Shown: positions 21,671 to 30,318 of the stretch, piece after piece
Layout: every line of letters starts with the position of its first letter
Position numbering within the stretch: the first letter of the stretch is position 1
Origin: Elusimicrobiaceae bacterium
Lineage (GTDB): Bacteria > Elusimicrobiota > Elusimicrobia > Elusimicrobiales > Elusimicrobiaceae
Direction of reading: 5' to 3'
NCBI GenBank assembly: GCA_017646765.1
Contig: JAGCMD010000077.1
Span: forward strand, 1-32,118
Length of the DNA stretch: 32,118 nucleotides
Translations under genes and position numbers: made by a program
Notes under the pieces: model-generated
Databases searched by the model: none
Seen by the model: the letters and a program-made list of their open reading frames with translations, nothing else
Told to the model about the DNA's origin: nothing

Positions 21671-23153
21671 TCATTTCGTCGCTTGAGGATTCGACGTTTG
21701 TATCCGACTCTTCTTCAGCGGCGGGTTCTTCTCTCAGCGGCAGTAAATCTTGCCCGTACGCAAAATCAAACACGACGCCGGCTACAAATTTAAGCTGGTT
21801 GTAAAAATCGTGTTCGCTGATAAATTCATCTGCCACATGGGTCCTGTTTTCGGAAAGGGGATCCATCTCCGGCCCTAACCCGTACGTAATCACACCCAAC
21901 TTGCGCAGAAACTCATTATCACCGGACGCCGGGCTTAACCCCGGCACGGTAATGGCCCCCGGCATCAATTTCTCTGCCGTGCGGGAAATAGAGGCAAATA
22001 GCGGGTCGGTTCCGTCCATCGGCTGCGGAAACGGCAGTTGCGGACGTTCTATAATTTCCAGCGAAATGTTATCTTGGGGGGTAAATAACGCTTGTAACTG
22101 CGCTACCAATTTGTCCGGGTCAGAGCCGGGCAGCAGCCGTGCGTTAATAAGGGCGGATGCTTCCCCAAAAGTAGAGCCGGCATCTTTGCTGGCCGATAAA
22201 ACGGTGGGGTTGAGTGTATCTTGTAATTGCGTGCGAAAGAACGGGTCTAGCGCCATAATCTCGGCGGCAGATTGTTGGTTTTGAGTAGTTCCGTTTAGCA
22301 GGAAATGAATCGTGGTTTTTCCGTCCTCATCTTGCAACGGGGCAATGGCTTTGAAAAAAGTGCGGGCCGGCGGTGTTAGACGGGCCGGGGGAGTAAAATT
22401 GGCTATTTTGGAGAGTGCTTGTGACAGCAAATAAACCGCGTTATCATCCACCGGCATAGAAGAATGTACCCCGGTGCCGTGAGCGGTCACTTTAATGTCC
22501 ATATACATTTTAGTAGAGGCTTCCGCAAAAACAATATCGGTCGTTTCGTTGTGAATGATGCCGCCACCTTCGTTTAGCGCGTAGCCGGGGGCGATTTGTT
22601 TCCAATGCGTATCTCCCAACCATTGAAGCCCCGTTGCACTGCCGACTTCTTCGCCGGACGTAGCCAAAAAAATGATATCGCGCGTAGGTTTAATGTCTTG
22701 GCTTTTAAGCCAGGTAAGTAAAGTTAGGTAAATAGCCGTATAGTTTTTGGCATCCGTAGAACCCAGCCCGTAGATGTTGCCGTTTTTTTCGGTGGCGCGC
22801 AACGGGGGAACCGTCCAGCCTTCGGCGGCGGGGGCAGTGTCTAAATGGGAAATTAACAAAAGCGGTTTTTCGTTTGGGTTGCTGCCTTTAATACGCGCGA
22901 GCAAGTTGGCGTGTTTTTTATCCGGGCGGAAAATATCCCAATCAATGTGGTGCTTATTAAATTCCTTATAAATATAACGCGCCGCGTCTAACTCTTGCGG
23001 CTCCGGGTGAGAGGTGTCTATATTGATTAGGTTAATTAAATGGCGCTTAGCGGTTTGATTGAGAGTTTCCCAAGATGAGTCCGCCGGTTGGGCTTGCAAC
23101 GCTGCCGCACCCCATATCAAACCAATGGCCACCAATCCAATATGCTTCTTCAT
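21666..23153 (-). CDS. exported M20-family metallopeptidase
   Basis: A 495-residue M20/M25/M40 peptidase with signal peptide MKKHIGLVAIGLIWGAAALQA, so it should act in the periplasm. The di-zinc site is complete: LLISHLDTAPA (His, Asp), GLGSTDAKNYT (bridging Asp), LATSGEEVGSATG (catalytic Glu and Glu ligand), ALNEGGGII, and the last His in ENRTHVADEF. The dimerisation insert contains HGTGVHSSMPVDDNAVYLL. The chain resembles carboxypeptidase S-type enzymes, which remove residues from peptides. It ends in an acidic tail (EEPAAEEESD, VESSSDEMI). The start overlaps the DUF192 lipoprotein stop by 4 nt. It may feed the oligopeptide importer encoded on the other side (inference). Confidence 0.92.
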   Translation of the reverse strand: MKKHIGLVAIGLIWGAAALQAQPADSSWETLNQTAKRHLINLINIDTSHPEPQELDAARYIYKEFNKHHIDWDIFRPDKKHANLLARIKGSNPNEKPLLLISHLDTAPAAEGWTVPPLRATEKNGNIYGLGSTDAKNYTAIYLTLLTWLKSQDIKPTRDIIFLATSGEEVGSATGLQWLGDTHWKQIAPGYALNEGGGIIHNETTDIVFAEASTKMYMDIKVTAHGTGVHSSMPVDDNAVYLLSQALSKIANFTPPARLTPPARTFFKAIAPLQDEDGKTTIHFLLNGTTQNQQSAAEIMALDPFFRTQLQDTLNPTVLSASKDAGSTFGEASALINARLLPGSDPDKLVAQLQALFTPQDNISLEIIERPQLPFPQPMDGTDPLFASISRTAEKLMPGAITVPGLSPASGDNEFLRKLGVITYGLGPEMDPLSENRTHVADEFISEHDFYNQLKFVAGVVFDFAYGQDLLPLREEPAAEEESDTNVESSSDEMI

Positions 23154-23593
23154 TTTTCATCCGTGAGAGAAAATTGAATTTTAGTTCCCGGTTTCACGCC
23201 GTGGCGCGCCGCGGTTTTGGCGGCCAGTTCCAGCACATATTGGCCGTATCCGGCGGCTCTGGCCACTTGGCTATCGGGTGTATAGGTGTAGGAATGGGGC
23301 ATTTGCTCGGCTACGGAAGTAACTGTTTTATCGGCCCCGATAAATACCATATCTAAGTCAATTAGGGTGTTTTTCATCCAAAAGAGTAAGTCATCTTCTT
23401 TGTCAAACACAAAGAGCATGCCTTCATCTTCAGGCAACTTAGTTACAAACATAAGGCCTTTTTCGTGTTTTTCCGGCGTGTCGGCCACACGGGCCGTTAC
23501 TTTAAAACCGTCGGGTAATACTACTTCCGCGGATTTTTGCGGTCCGCACGCGGCCAAACACAGGGCCAAAGCAACAAGTATAAATTGTTTCAT
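23150..23593 (-). CDS. DUF192 lipoprotein
   Basis: A 147-residue protein beginning MKQFILVALALCLAAC, with lipobox LAAC (Cys16). The mature part is a complete DUF192 domain: RVADTPEKHEKGLMFV, LPEDEGMLFVFDKE, LLFWMKNTLIDLDMVFIG, and VLELAAKTAARHGVKPGT. DUF192 proteins are small beta-rich proteins of unknown function, often exported. The stop overlaps the start of the exported M20 peptidase (ATGA), pointing to joint production in the periplasm. TACACT ends 7 nt before the ATG with no ribosome site. Confidence 0.93.
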   Translation of the reverse strand: MKQFILVALALCLAACGPQKSAEVVLPDGFKVTARVADTPEKHEKGLMFVTKLPEDEGMLFVFDKEDDLLFWMKNTLIDLDMVFIGADKTVTSVAEQMPHSYTYTPDSQVARAAGYGQYVLELAAKTAARHGVKPGTKIQFSLTDEK

Positions 23594-23600
23594 ATATATA

Positions 23601-23606
23601 AGTGTA
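23601..23606 (-). promoter_or_regulatory. -10 box for the DUF192 gene (leaderless)
   Basis: TACACT on the minus strand ends 7 nt before the ATG at 23593. No Shine-Dalgarno sequence and no convincing -35 are seen. Confidence 0.4.
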
Positions 23607-23622
23607 GCAAATTCGCATTTAC

Positions 23623-23651
23623 TTTAGAAACGCCTTTCAACTTGGTATAAT
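23623..23651 (+). promoter_or_regulatory. promoter of the oligopeptide transporter operon (leaderless)
   Basis: TTTAGA (23623-23628), 17 nt and TATAAT (23646-23651) precede the ATG at 23660 by 8 nt. The predicted start falls at or 1-2 nt before the ATG. No Shine-Dalgarno sequence is present. Confidence 0.65.
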
Positions 23652-23659
23652 AAATATAT

Positions 23660-24631
23660 ATGAGTATTTCGCCCGTTTTACAGGTAGAAGATTTGCACAT
23701 TGATTTCCAAAATGACCAAAAACCGTTGCCGGTGCTGCGGGGGCTTTCTTATACCCTGGCTGCCGGGCGCGTGTTGGCGGTAGTGGGAGAATCGGGCAGC
23801 GGAAAAACGGTACACGCGTTATCTCTTTTGCGCTTACTGCCGGCGGCCGGGCGGGTAAGCGGCGGAAAAATTTTATACAAAGGGGAAAATCTGTTGGCAC
23901 TTTGCGAAAAAGAATTGCGCCAAGTGCGCGGACAGAAAATTGCTATGATTTTTCAAGACCCGGCGGCTAGTCTCAACCCGGTGCTTACCGTCGGCGAGCA
24001 ATTAACGGAAACCTTACGCGCGCACCGTAAATTAACGAAAGAACAAGCCCGGCAAGAAGCCGTAAAACTTTTGGAAAAAGTAGGCATTGCCGACGCGGAA
24101 AAACGGCTGGATGAATATCCTTTTCAATTTTCCGGCGGGATGTGCCAGCGTGTGATGATTGCGATGGCCTTGGCGTTATCGCCCGACATTTTAATTGCGG
24201 ATGAGCCCACTACGGCGCTGGACGTAACTATACAAGCCCAAATTATCCGTTTGATAAAACAACTCCAAGAGCGCGAAAAAATGGCTGTTATTTTTATTAC
24301 GCACAATTTGGCTTTAGCCAGCCAAGTAGCTGATGAAGTGTTGGTTTTATATGGCGGGATGTGTATGGAGCAAGCCCCGGCTAAGGAATTATTTTCACAG
24401 CCCAAACATCCGTATACACAAGGGTTACTTGCGTCGCTAGCATCTTTAAAAACGCGCCCGGAGCGTTTGCCGGCCATTGCCGGACAACCTCCCGTGCCGG
24501 GAGAAATTGTGACAGGCTGCCCGTTTGCGCCGCGTTGCCCCCGCGTCAAAGAAAAATGCCGACAATCTTTACCGCCGCTTACCAAGCGGGGGGAACACGC
24601 CGTGCGTTGTTTCTGGGAGAATAAACCGTGA
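23660..24631 (+). CDS. oppD: oligopeptide/dipeptide ABC transporter ATPase (OppD/DppD)
   Basis: A 323-residue cytoplasmic ATPase of the peptide/nickel (PepT) importer family. Walker [10 protein letters not shown]-loop [14 protein letters not shown] signature FSGGMCQRV, Walker [13 protein letters not shown] and switch His in FITHNLAL are intact. The C-terminal oligopeptide-type extension has [14 protein letters not shown], whose cysteines bind an iron-sulfur cluster in some family members. Together with OppF it powers uptake through OppB and OppC. The 4-nt overlap with oppF (GTGA) shows translational coupling. Substrate is read as peptides from family and from the peptidase in the operon. Confidence 0.93.
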   Translation: MSISPVLQVEDLHIDFQNDQKPLPVLRGLSYTLAAGRVLAVVGESGSGKTVHALSLLRLLPAAGRVSGGKILYKGENLLALCEKELRQVRGQKIAMIFQDPAASLNPVLTVGEQLTETLRAHRKLTKEQARQEAVKLLEKVGIADAEKRLDEYPFQFSGGMCQRVMIAMALALSPDILIADEPTTALDVTIQAQIIRLIKQLQEREKMAVIFITHNLALASQVADEVLVLYGGMCMEQAPAKELFSQPKHPYTQGLLASLASLKTRPERLPAIAGQPPVPGEIVTGCPFAPRCPRVKEKCRQSLPPLTKRGEHAVRCFWENKP

Positions 24632-25608
24632 GCGCATGCGTGGAAATTAAAAACCTTTATAAAACGTATCACCGCCGCAAGTGGCTGTTTGGGGCGGGGG
24701 AAGCGGTGGAAGTCCTTAAAGATGTGACGCTTTCGCTCGCGGAAAACCGCGTGCTCGGGCTGGTGGGCGAGTCCGGCTGCGGGAAAAGCACACTTTGCAA
24801 GGTGTTGCTTGGCATAGAAAAACCTACTTCCGGCACGGTAGTTGTGCAAGGGCAAGAGGTTGCTGCGAGTACGCCGGCGCAACTCAAAAAAATGCGCCGC
24901 GTGATGCAAGTGATTTACCAGGACCCATACGGCAGTTTGGACCCGCGTATGACGGTGCGCCAACTGCTTAGCGAGCCGTTGGATATTCATAAATTATATT
25001 TAGATAAACATGAGCGTAATAAATTTTTGGAAGAATTAGTACAAGCGGTAGGTCTTTCCCCGGAGCATTTGAACCGTTATCCGCACGAGTTTTCCGGCGG
25101 ACAGCGCCAGCGTATCAGCATTGCGCGGGCGTTGGCATTAGACCCGCATATTTTAGTGGCCGACGAGCCCGTTTCGGCGTTAGATGTTTCGGTACAAGCA
25201 CAGATTTTGAATTTACTGCGTGATATAAAAAGAACGCGTAAATTATCCGTTTTGTTTGTAACACACGATTTTGCCGTAGCACGCTTTTTGTGTGACGATA
25301 TTGCGGTAATGTATCAGGGGCGTATTATGGAAAAAGCGCCGGCCGAGCAATTATTGGCTCGCCCGATGCATCCCTATACGCAAACCTTGTTGTCGGCTGT
25401 TCCGGAAGTGGGGAAAGCCCTGACTTCCGAGCCGGAAGAAAAGGCATCCGGGCCGTCAACCGGGACGGGGTGTCCGTTTGCTCCCCGTTGTAGTAAGGCA
25501 AAAGAGGTTTGCCGGCAACAAATCCCAACTTTAGTAGAAACAGCTCCGGGCCATTGGTGCGCGTGTGCCTGTTTAACGCAAGGAGAAACAAATGACCTTA
25601 AATCGTAA
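24628..25608 (+). CDS. oppF: oligopeptide/dipeptide ABC transporter ATPase (OppF/DppF)
   Basis: The partner ATPase, 326 residues, starting at GTG 24628 inside the oppD stop. Walker [11 protein letters not shown]-loop [12 protein letters not shown], signature [10 protein letters not shown], Walker [13 protein letters not shown] and switch His in FVTHDFAV are intact. The C-terminal extension has [14 protein letters not shown]. Order oppD-oppF-peptidase-oppB-oppC differs from the usual oppABCDF. The end overlaps the next gene, a peptidase, by 17 nt. Confidence 0.93.
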   Translation: MSACVEIKNLYKTYHRRKWLFGAGEAVEVLKDVTLSLAENRVLGLVGESGCGKSTLCKVLLGIEKPTSGTVVVQGQEVAASTPAQLKKMRRVMQVIYQDPYGSLDPRMTVRQLLSEPLDIHKLYLDKHERNKFLEELVQAVGLSPEHLNRYPHEFSGGQRQRISIARALALDPHILVADEPVSALDVSVQAQILNLLRDIKRTRKLSVLFVTHDFAVARFLCDDIAVMYQGRIMEKAPAEQLLARPMHPYTQTLLSAVPEVGKALTSEPEEKASGPSTGTGCPFAPRCSKAKEVCRQQIPTLVETAPGHWCACACLTQGETNDLKS

Positions 25609-26737
25609 ACGTTTAGTAGATACTTTTTTGGAAATGGTACAAATTGACAGCGAATCTTTCCAAGAAAAAAAGATGCAAGAATATGTAGAAAAAGCTTTGA
25701 AGCAAATTGGTTGCCGGGTTATAGTGGATAATGCCGGGAAAAAATTTGAAACCAATGCGCGCGGCAATGTAATGGGATTTTTGCCCGGGACGATTAAGAG
25801 TGCTCCGTTTGTGTTGGCGGCTCACGTGGATACAGTCAAGCCCGGCTGCGGGATAAAACCTGTACTCAAAAAAGATTGCATTACTTCCGATGGAACAACT
25901 ATCTTGGGCGCCGATGACAAGGCCGGCGTAGCTATTGTATTGGAAATTTTACGTACGTTAAAAGAAACCCGTGTGCCGCATCCTCCGATAGAAGTACTCT
26001 TTACCTTGTGTGAAGAACGCGGTATGTACGGAGCTAAAAATTTAGATTGCAAAAAGATGAAGGGCCGCGAAGGTATTATTCTGGATAACGAAGGGGCGGA
26101 TGAACTCTTAGTACAAGGGCCGGCCGTGAACGACATTTGGGTAGATGTGATGGGGAAATCGGCCCATGCGGGAGCTTGCCCGGAGAAGGGAATTTCGGCT
26201 TTGGAAGTGGCGGCGTATGCTATTTCTCATATGAAATTAGGCCGTATTGATAAAGAAACGGTAGCCAACTTTGGGGTAGTACGCGGAGGGGAAGTGTCCA
26301 ACGTGGTGATGGAAAAATGCTCGCTGACCGGCGAAGCGCGCAGTTTAAATAACGCTAAACTTGCCAAACAAACTGCCCATATGAAAGCGGCTTTTGATTT
26401 GGCAGTTAAGCATTTTACCAAGAAAATAGACGGGCGTATTTGCAAACCGCAAATCAATTTCAAGGCCGCTTTGCGCTATCCGGCCGTGTTGGTTTCCAAA
26501 TCGCACCCGGTGGTCAAATCGTTGCAAGCGGCCGCTAAACGTTTGCATGTGCCGCTATATGTTCGTGCTTCGGGCGGCGGGTGTGATGCTAATATACTTT
26601 CCGGCAAAGGGTTCACCATGCCCAATTTGGGCGTAGGCGTGCGCGATTGCCATACCACGAAGGAAACATTGATTTTGAAAGAATTTTATACCGCCTTTGA
26701 GCTTGTTTGGGCGGCGGTAACGTCGTATAAGAAATAA
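25592..26737 (+). CDS. PepT-like M20 tripeptidase (cytoplasmic)
   Basis: A 381-residue M20B peptidase without signal peptide. Zinc and catalytic residues are LAAHVDTVKPG (His, Asp), ILGADDKAGVA (bridging Asp), TLCEERGMYGAK (catalytic Glu), LDNEGADE, and GVGVRDCHTTKE (last His). It resembles the PepT2-like group, which removes the N-terminal residue of tripeptides. AAGGAG lies 6 nt before the ATG, inside the end of oppF. Its place between the ATPase and permease genes links import and hydrolysis of peptides in one transcript. Confidence 0.92.
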   Translation: MTLNRKRLVDTFLEMVQIDSESFQEKKMQEYVEKALKQIGCRVIVDNAGKKFETNARGNVMGFLPGTIKSAPFVLAAHVDTVKPGCGIKPVLKKDCITSDGTTILGADDKAGVAIVLEILRTLKETRVPHPPIEVLFTLCEERGMYGAKNLDCKKMKGREGIILDNEGADELLVQGPAVNDIWVDVMGKSAHAGACPEKGISALEVAAYAISHMKLGRIDKETVANFGVVRGGEVSNVVMEKCSLTGEARSLNNAKLAKQTAHMKAAFDLAVKHFTKKIDGRICKPQINFKAALRYPAVLVSKSHPVVKSLQAAAKRLHVPLYVRASGGGCDANILSGKGFTMPNLGVGVRDCHTTKETLILKEFYTAFELVWAAVTSYKK

Positions 26738-26746
26738 AGAGAATTT

Positions 26747-27772
26747 ATGTTTCGCTACATTGTCCGCAGATTATTGTTATTGCCGCTCGTGGTTTTGGGA
26801 GTAACGTTCTTGTTATTCTTTTTAACACAGCGCCTCAGCCCGGAGATGCGTGCTTCCTTGTATGTAAAAGATGCGCGGCAGATGGGGGCGTTAGAGGAGG
26901 TAATTCGTCAATACGGGTTGCGGGACAATGTGTTTAAGCAATACGGGCGGTGGCTGGGGCAAGTGGTAAGAGGCGATTTGGGATACAGCCCCAGTGCCAA
27001 TATGCCCGTCTCAAAAGCGCTGCGGGAATACCTGCCGGCTACCGTGCAACTCGCGTTGTTGACTATGATATTGGTTGTCTTTTTCGGGGTGTGGTTCGGC
27101 GCCTTTTCTGCGGTACATAAAGATAAATGGCAAGACAGTTTGGCCCGTGTGGTGAGTGTAGGAGGTTTTTCGCTGCCGATTTTTGTGTTGGGGCTACTGC
27201 TTTTGATGTTTTTCTACGGGAAACTCGGTTGGTTTGCGCCCGGCGGATATTCTTTTCAAACGGATATGATTATTCACAGTGCGGTCTTCAAAAATTACAC
27301 GGGATTTTTGCTCATAGATGCGTTGCTAAATTGGAATTGGCGTGTGTTTGGAGATGTGCTATCGCATTTGGTTTTACCGGCGGTAACGCTTTGTATCGGT
27401 TCGTTTGCACTTATGGTGCGGGTTATGCGTTCCAGTATGCTGGAAGAACTAAATAAAGAATATGTACGTACCGCACGTGCCAAAGGACTTAGCGATCGGC
27501 AGGTCATTTATAAGCACGCCGGAAAAAACGCTATTATTCCCGTTATTACGTTAGCCAGCATCCAATTTATCCGTCTTTTGGGCGGTACAGTCATTGTGGA
27601 AACAATTTTTGATTATCCCGGTATTGGCCGCTTTGGCGTATTAGCCGCCCAACAGTTAGATATTGCCGGGATATTGGGCTTTTCGCTGATGGTAGCGGTG
27701 CTGTTTGTGCTGGGCAATTTGCTTTCGGACATTTTATATACGGCGGTAGATCCGCGTATTAGGTTGGAGTAA
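26747..27772 (+). CDS. oppB: oligopeptide/dipeptide ABC permease (OppB/DppB)
   Basis: A 341-residue membrane protein with the OppB-type N-terminus (RYIVRRLLLLPLVVLGVTFL) and about six membrane segments. The EAA-type loop that contacts the ATPase reads EYVRTARAKGLSDRQVIYKH, and IVETIFDYPGIGRFG is the family signature near the C-terminus. A weak AAGAGAA site precedes the ATG. OppC starts 3 nt after its stop. Confidence 0.93.
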   Translation: MFRYIVRRLLLLPLVVLGVTFLLFFLTQRLSPEMRASLYVKDARQMGALEEVIRQYGLRDNVFKQYGRWLGQVVRGDLGYSPSANMPVSKALREYLPATVQLALLTMILVVFFGVWFGAFSAVHKDKWQDSLARVVSVGGFSLPIFVLGLLLLMFFYGKLGWFAPGGYSFQTDMIIHSAVFKNYTGFLLIDALLNWNWRVFGDVLSHLVLPAVTLCIGSFALMVRVMRSSMLEELNKEYVRTARAKGLSDRQVIYKHAGKNAIIPVITLASIQFIRLLGGTVIVETIFDYPGIGRFGVLAAQQLDIAGILGFSLMVAVLFVLGNLLSDILYTAVDPRIRLE

Positions 27773-27774
27773 GT

Positions 27775-28650
27775 ATGTGGCAAAACCGCATTGTGAAACG
27801 AATTTATACAAATAAAACTTCGCTGGCCGGATTTATCCTGGTAGTTTTTTTCTTGCTGGTGGCCTTGTTTGCTCCGTGGTTGGCGCCGGTGCACAACCCA
27901 CATAACCCGTATCAAATGCCGCAAAAAAGTTACGCCATCGCGCCGCAATCTCCTTCTGCACAAAATTGGTTTGGCACGACCGAACAACAGTACGATTTAT
28001 ATTACGGAGTTGTATGGGGAGCACGCCTGGCATTTGTGGTGGGTGTGACCGTTACATTTTTTGCGTTCTTAATCGGCCTGTTGGTGGGGGCCGTAGCGGC
28101 CTATTTCGGCGGGAAAGTGGATGAGGTGCTTATGCGGCTAACCGATGTGGTTTTTGCCGTGCCTTCGCTGGTATTGGCTATGGTGATTGCCGCTATGCTG
28201 GGGCCGGATATTAAAAACATGATGATTGCGTTAACCGCGGTAGCATGGCCTTCGTACGCCCGTTTGATACGCGGGGATATTCTGTCGGTCAAACGGCGCG
28301 ATTATGTAACGGCAGCCCGCACATTAGGCGCACGCGGTCCGCGTATTTTGCTGCGTCATATTTTACCTAACTCCATTTATCCGGCAGTGGTGGTAGCCAG
28401 TTTGGATATCGGTTACATTGTACTGACGGCGGCTTCGTTATCCTTCTTGGGGCTCGGTGCGCAACCGGGCACGGCTGATTGGGGGCAGCTGATTGCTATG
28501 GCGCGCAACTGGGTATTAGGCACGGCACAAAACCCGTTTGCGTATTGGTATACGGTCGCTATACCGGGGGGAGCCATTTTCTTATTTGTGCTCGGTTGGA
28601 ATTTATTGGGAGATGCTTTTAGAGATATTTTAGACCCCAGACAGGTCTGA
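27775..28650 (+). CDS. oppC: oligopeptide/dipeptide ABC permease (OppC/DppC)
   Basis: A 291-residue permease. The N-terminal membrane segment (SLAGFILVVFFLLVALFAPW) and the OppC signature domain (HNPYQMP, NWFGTTEQQYD) are followed by five more segments. The EAA loop is RDYVTAARTLGARGPRILLR, and AASLSFLGLGAQPGTADWGQ is typical of the family. GGAG just upstream serves as ribosome site. The operon ends here; no OppA-type binding protein is encoded next to it. Confidence 0.93.
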   Translation: MWQNRIVKRIYTNKTSLAGFILVVFFLLVALFAPWLAPVHNPHNPYQMPQKSYAIAPQSPSAQNWFGTTEQQYDLYYGVVWGARLAFVVGVTVTFFAFLIGLLVGAVAAYFGGKVDEVLMRLTDVVFAVPSLVLAMVIAAMLGPDIKNMMIALTAVAWPSYARLIRGDILSVKRRDYVTAARTLGARGPRILLRHILPNSIYPAVVVASLDIGYIVLTAASLSFLGLGAQPGTADWGQLIAMARNWVLGTAQNPFAYWYTVAIPGGAIFLFVLGWNLLGDAFRDILDPRQV

Positions 28651-28655
28651 TTTTT
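28632..28655 (+). terminator. weak terminator at the end of the opp operon
   Basis: AGACC and GGTCT pair across 7 nt and are followed by GATTTTT. The 5-bp stem overlaps the oppC stop codon, so termination may be partial. Confidence 0.35.
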
Positions 28656-28666
28656 ATACAATATAG

Positions 28667-28672
28667 TATAGT
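28667..28672 (+). promoter_or_regulatory. possible -10 box of the acyl-CoA synthetase gene
   Basis: TATAGT at 28667-28672, and another TATAGT overlapping it at 28662, precede the AGAGGTG ribosome site and the ATG at 28693. The -35 is unclear. Confidence 0.35.
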
Positions 28673-28692
28673 CTTATTTTACAGAGGTGCTT

Positions 28693-30318
28693 ATGATTCG
28701 CCGTAAAGATTTATATACTTCGTTAGCTGATAGTGCATTTCGCTTCCCGGACAAAATTGCTTTGGTAGAAGCCGGCAGCGGCAAGAAAGTATCTTATCAC
28801 GAACTTCTCATGCAGGTAGACCGTGCCGCGGATATGTTTTTTGAACATGGTATCCGCAAAGGCGACCGGGTGGGTATTGCCCACCGCAACGCGATTGATA
28901 CGGTGGTAGCTAACTACGGCCTCTATAAATTAGGTGCAGTAAGTATCCCGATAAACTTCATGGTTACCAAGCAGGAAGAAATCCAATATATCCTGAATAA
29001 TGCCGGTGCCAAAGCGGTGGTAACGCAAGCTGAATTTTTACGCCATTATGTAAAAGCTGTTCCAAGTACGCCTACTGTGGACTATATTTTTACGACGGAC
29101 GAAATCCCTTCTTCGGCCGCCGGATGTGATAAAGTACAATTCTTCTGGAAGGAAATTGAAAAATCTACCGTCCATGAAGAAACCGCCTCTCCGCAAGCCG
29201 GGCTGGACGATTTAGCTTTCATATTATATACTTCCGGTACCACCGGACTGCCTAAAGGCGCCATGATTTCCCACGGAAACTTGGCTTCCAATGTTATTTC
29301 GTGTGCGCAAATTTTCAAGATTAATGATGACGATGTGTTTTTGTGTTTGCTGCCCATGTTCCACTCGTTTGCGTGGACCACATGTGTGGTAATTCCGCTT
29401 TATCTTAACTTAAAAGTGGTGATTGTGGCCAACGTGATGCCGGCCAGCAAGTGGCTCGGTGCGATGGGAACGGAAGACGTTACTTTAATGTTGGCAGTGC
29501 CGCAGATTTACGCAGTGCTGTCTAAGGAAGCCAAAGGGCTCAAGCGGTTGTATTTACGTTTCTGGCCGTTTAAGAAAGTTCGCTTCTGTGTGTCCGGCGC
29601 CGCGCCGCTTACGCAAGAAATTAAAGACCGGTTTGAACAGAAATTTTCTGTGCCGATATTGGAAGGATACGGCTTAACGGAAACGAGCCCGGTTGTCAGT
29701 GTAAACACCGAAGAACTTCAAAAAATTAAATCGGTGGGGCCGGCGTTGCCCAGCGTCAGTACGCTTGTAGTAGACGAGAACGGAAACGAAGTACCGCGCA
29801 ATCACGAAGGGGAGTTGTGTGTGAAGGGGCCCAACGTGTTCCGCGGTTATTGGGGTAACCAAACCGCTACGCACGACGCTTTTACCGAAGACGGTTGGTT
29901 TAAAACCGGAGACATTGTGGAAGTAGATGACGATGGTTTTATCTTCATTAAAGACCGCAAAAAAGACATGATTATTATTAAGGGACTCAAAGTGTTTTCC
30001 GCGCAAGTGGAAGCCATTATTTGCGAACACCCCGCGGTGGAAGAGTGCGCCATTATCGGCGTGCCGGACGGCCGCGGCGGCGAGTTTATCAAATTATATG
30101 CCGTCAAAAAAGAAGGCGCGGAACTAAACGAAAAAGAATTTAGAATGTTCCTTAAAACCCATTTGGATAACTACAAACGCCCGCGTGATTTTGAGTTTGT
30201 GGAAGCGTTGCCTAAAAACGCCTTACGCAAAGTGTTAAAGCGCGAGCTGCGTAAAGATGCCGTGGCCAAATTGGCGGCCCGTACCGCAGCCGCCCCGGCG
30301 GAGGAAACCGTTGAATAA
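28693..30318 (+). CDS. AMP-binding acyl-CoA synthetase (long-chain fatty acid type)
   Basis: A 541-residue ANL-superfamily ligase that should activate a fatty acid to acyl-CoA via acyl-AMP. Motifs in order: ILYTSGTTGLPKGAMISHGN (P-loop), LPMFHSFAW, VSGAAPLTQE, YGLTETSPVV, DGWFKTGDIVE, KDMIIIKGLKVFSAQVE (hinge) and LPKNALRKVLKREL, where the catalytic Lys is kept although the usual Gly before it is Arg. I chose the ATG at 28693 because AGAGGTG is its ribosome site; the in-frame GTG at 28687 is part of that site. Substrate length cannot be read. The cca gene overlaps its last codons. Confidence 0.9.
   Translation: MIRRKDLYTSLADSAFRFPDKIALVEAGSGKKVSYHELLMQVDRAADMFFEHGIRKGDRVGIAHRNAIDTVVANYGLYKLGAVSIPINFMVTKQEEIQYILNNAGAKAVVTQAEFLRHYVKAVPSTPTVDYIFTTDEIPSSAAGCDKVQFFWKEIEKSTVHEETASPQAGLDDLAFILYTSGTTGLPKGAMISHGNLASNVISCAQIFKINDDDVFLCLLPMFHSFAWTTCVVIPLYLNLKVVIVANVMPASKWLGAMGTEDVTLMLAVPQIYAVLSKEAKGLKRLYLRFWPFKKVRFCVSGAAPLTQEIKDRFEQKFSVPILEGYGLTETSPVVSVNTEELQKIKSVGPALPSVSTLVVDENGNEVPRNHEGELCVKGPNVFRGYWGNQTATHDAFTEDGWFKTGDIVEVDDDGFIFIKDRKKDMIIIKGLKVFSAQVEAIICEHPAVEECAIIGVPDGRGGEFIKLYAVKKEGAELNEKEFRMFLKTHLDNYKRPRDFEFVEALPKNALRKVLKRELRKDAVAKLAARTAAAPAEETVE

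Noticed and set aside
24124-24990. Minus-strand open frame of 288 codons
   Set aside because: It spans the oppD-oppF junction in antisense; both ATPases have complete motifs and the antisense frame resembles nothing.
30257-30310. Upstream extension of the cca frame to an ATG at 30257
   Set aside because: The added residues are an Arg/Pro-rich shadow of the acyl-CoA synthetase C-terminus; GGAGG and TTG at 30311 give a better start.
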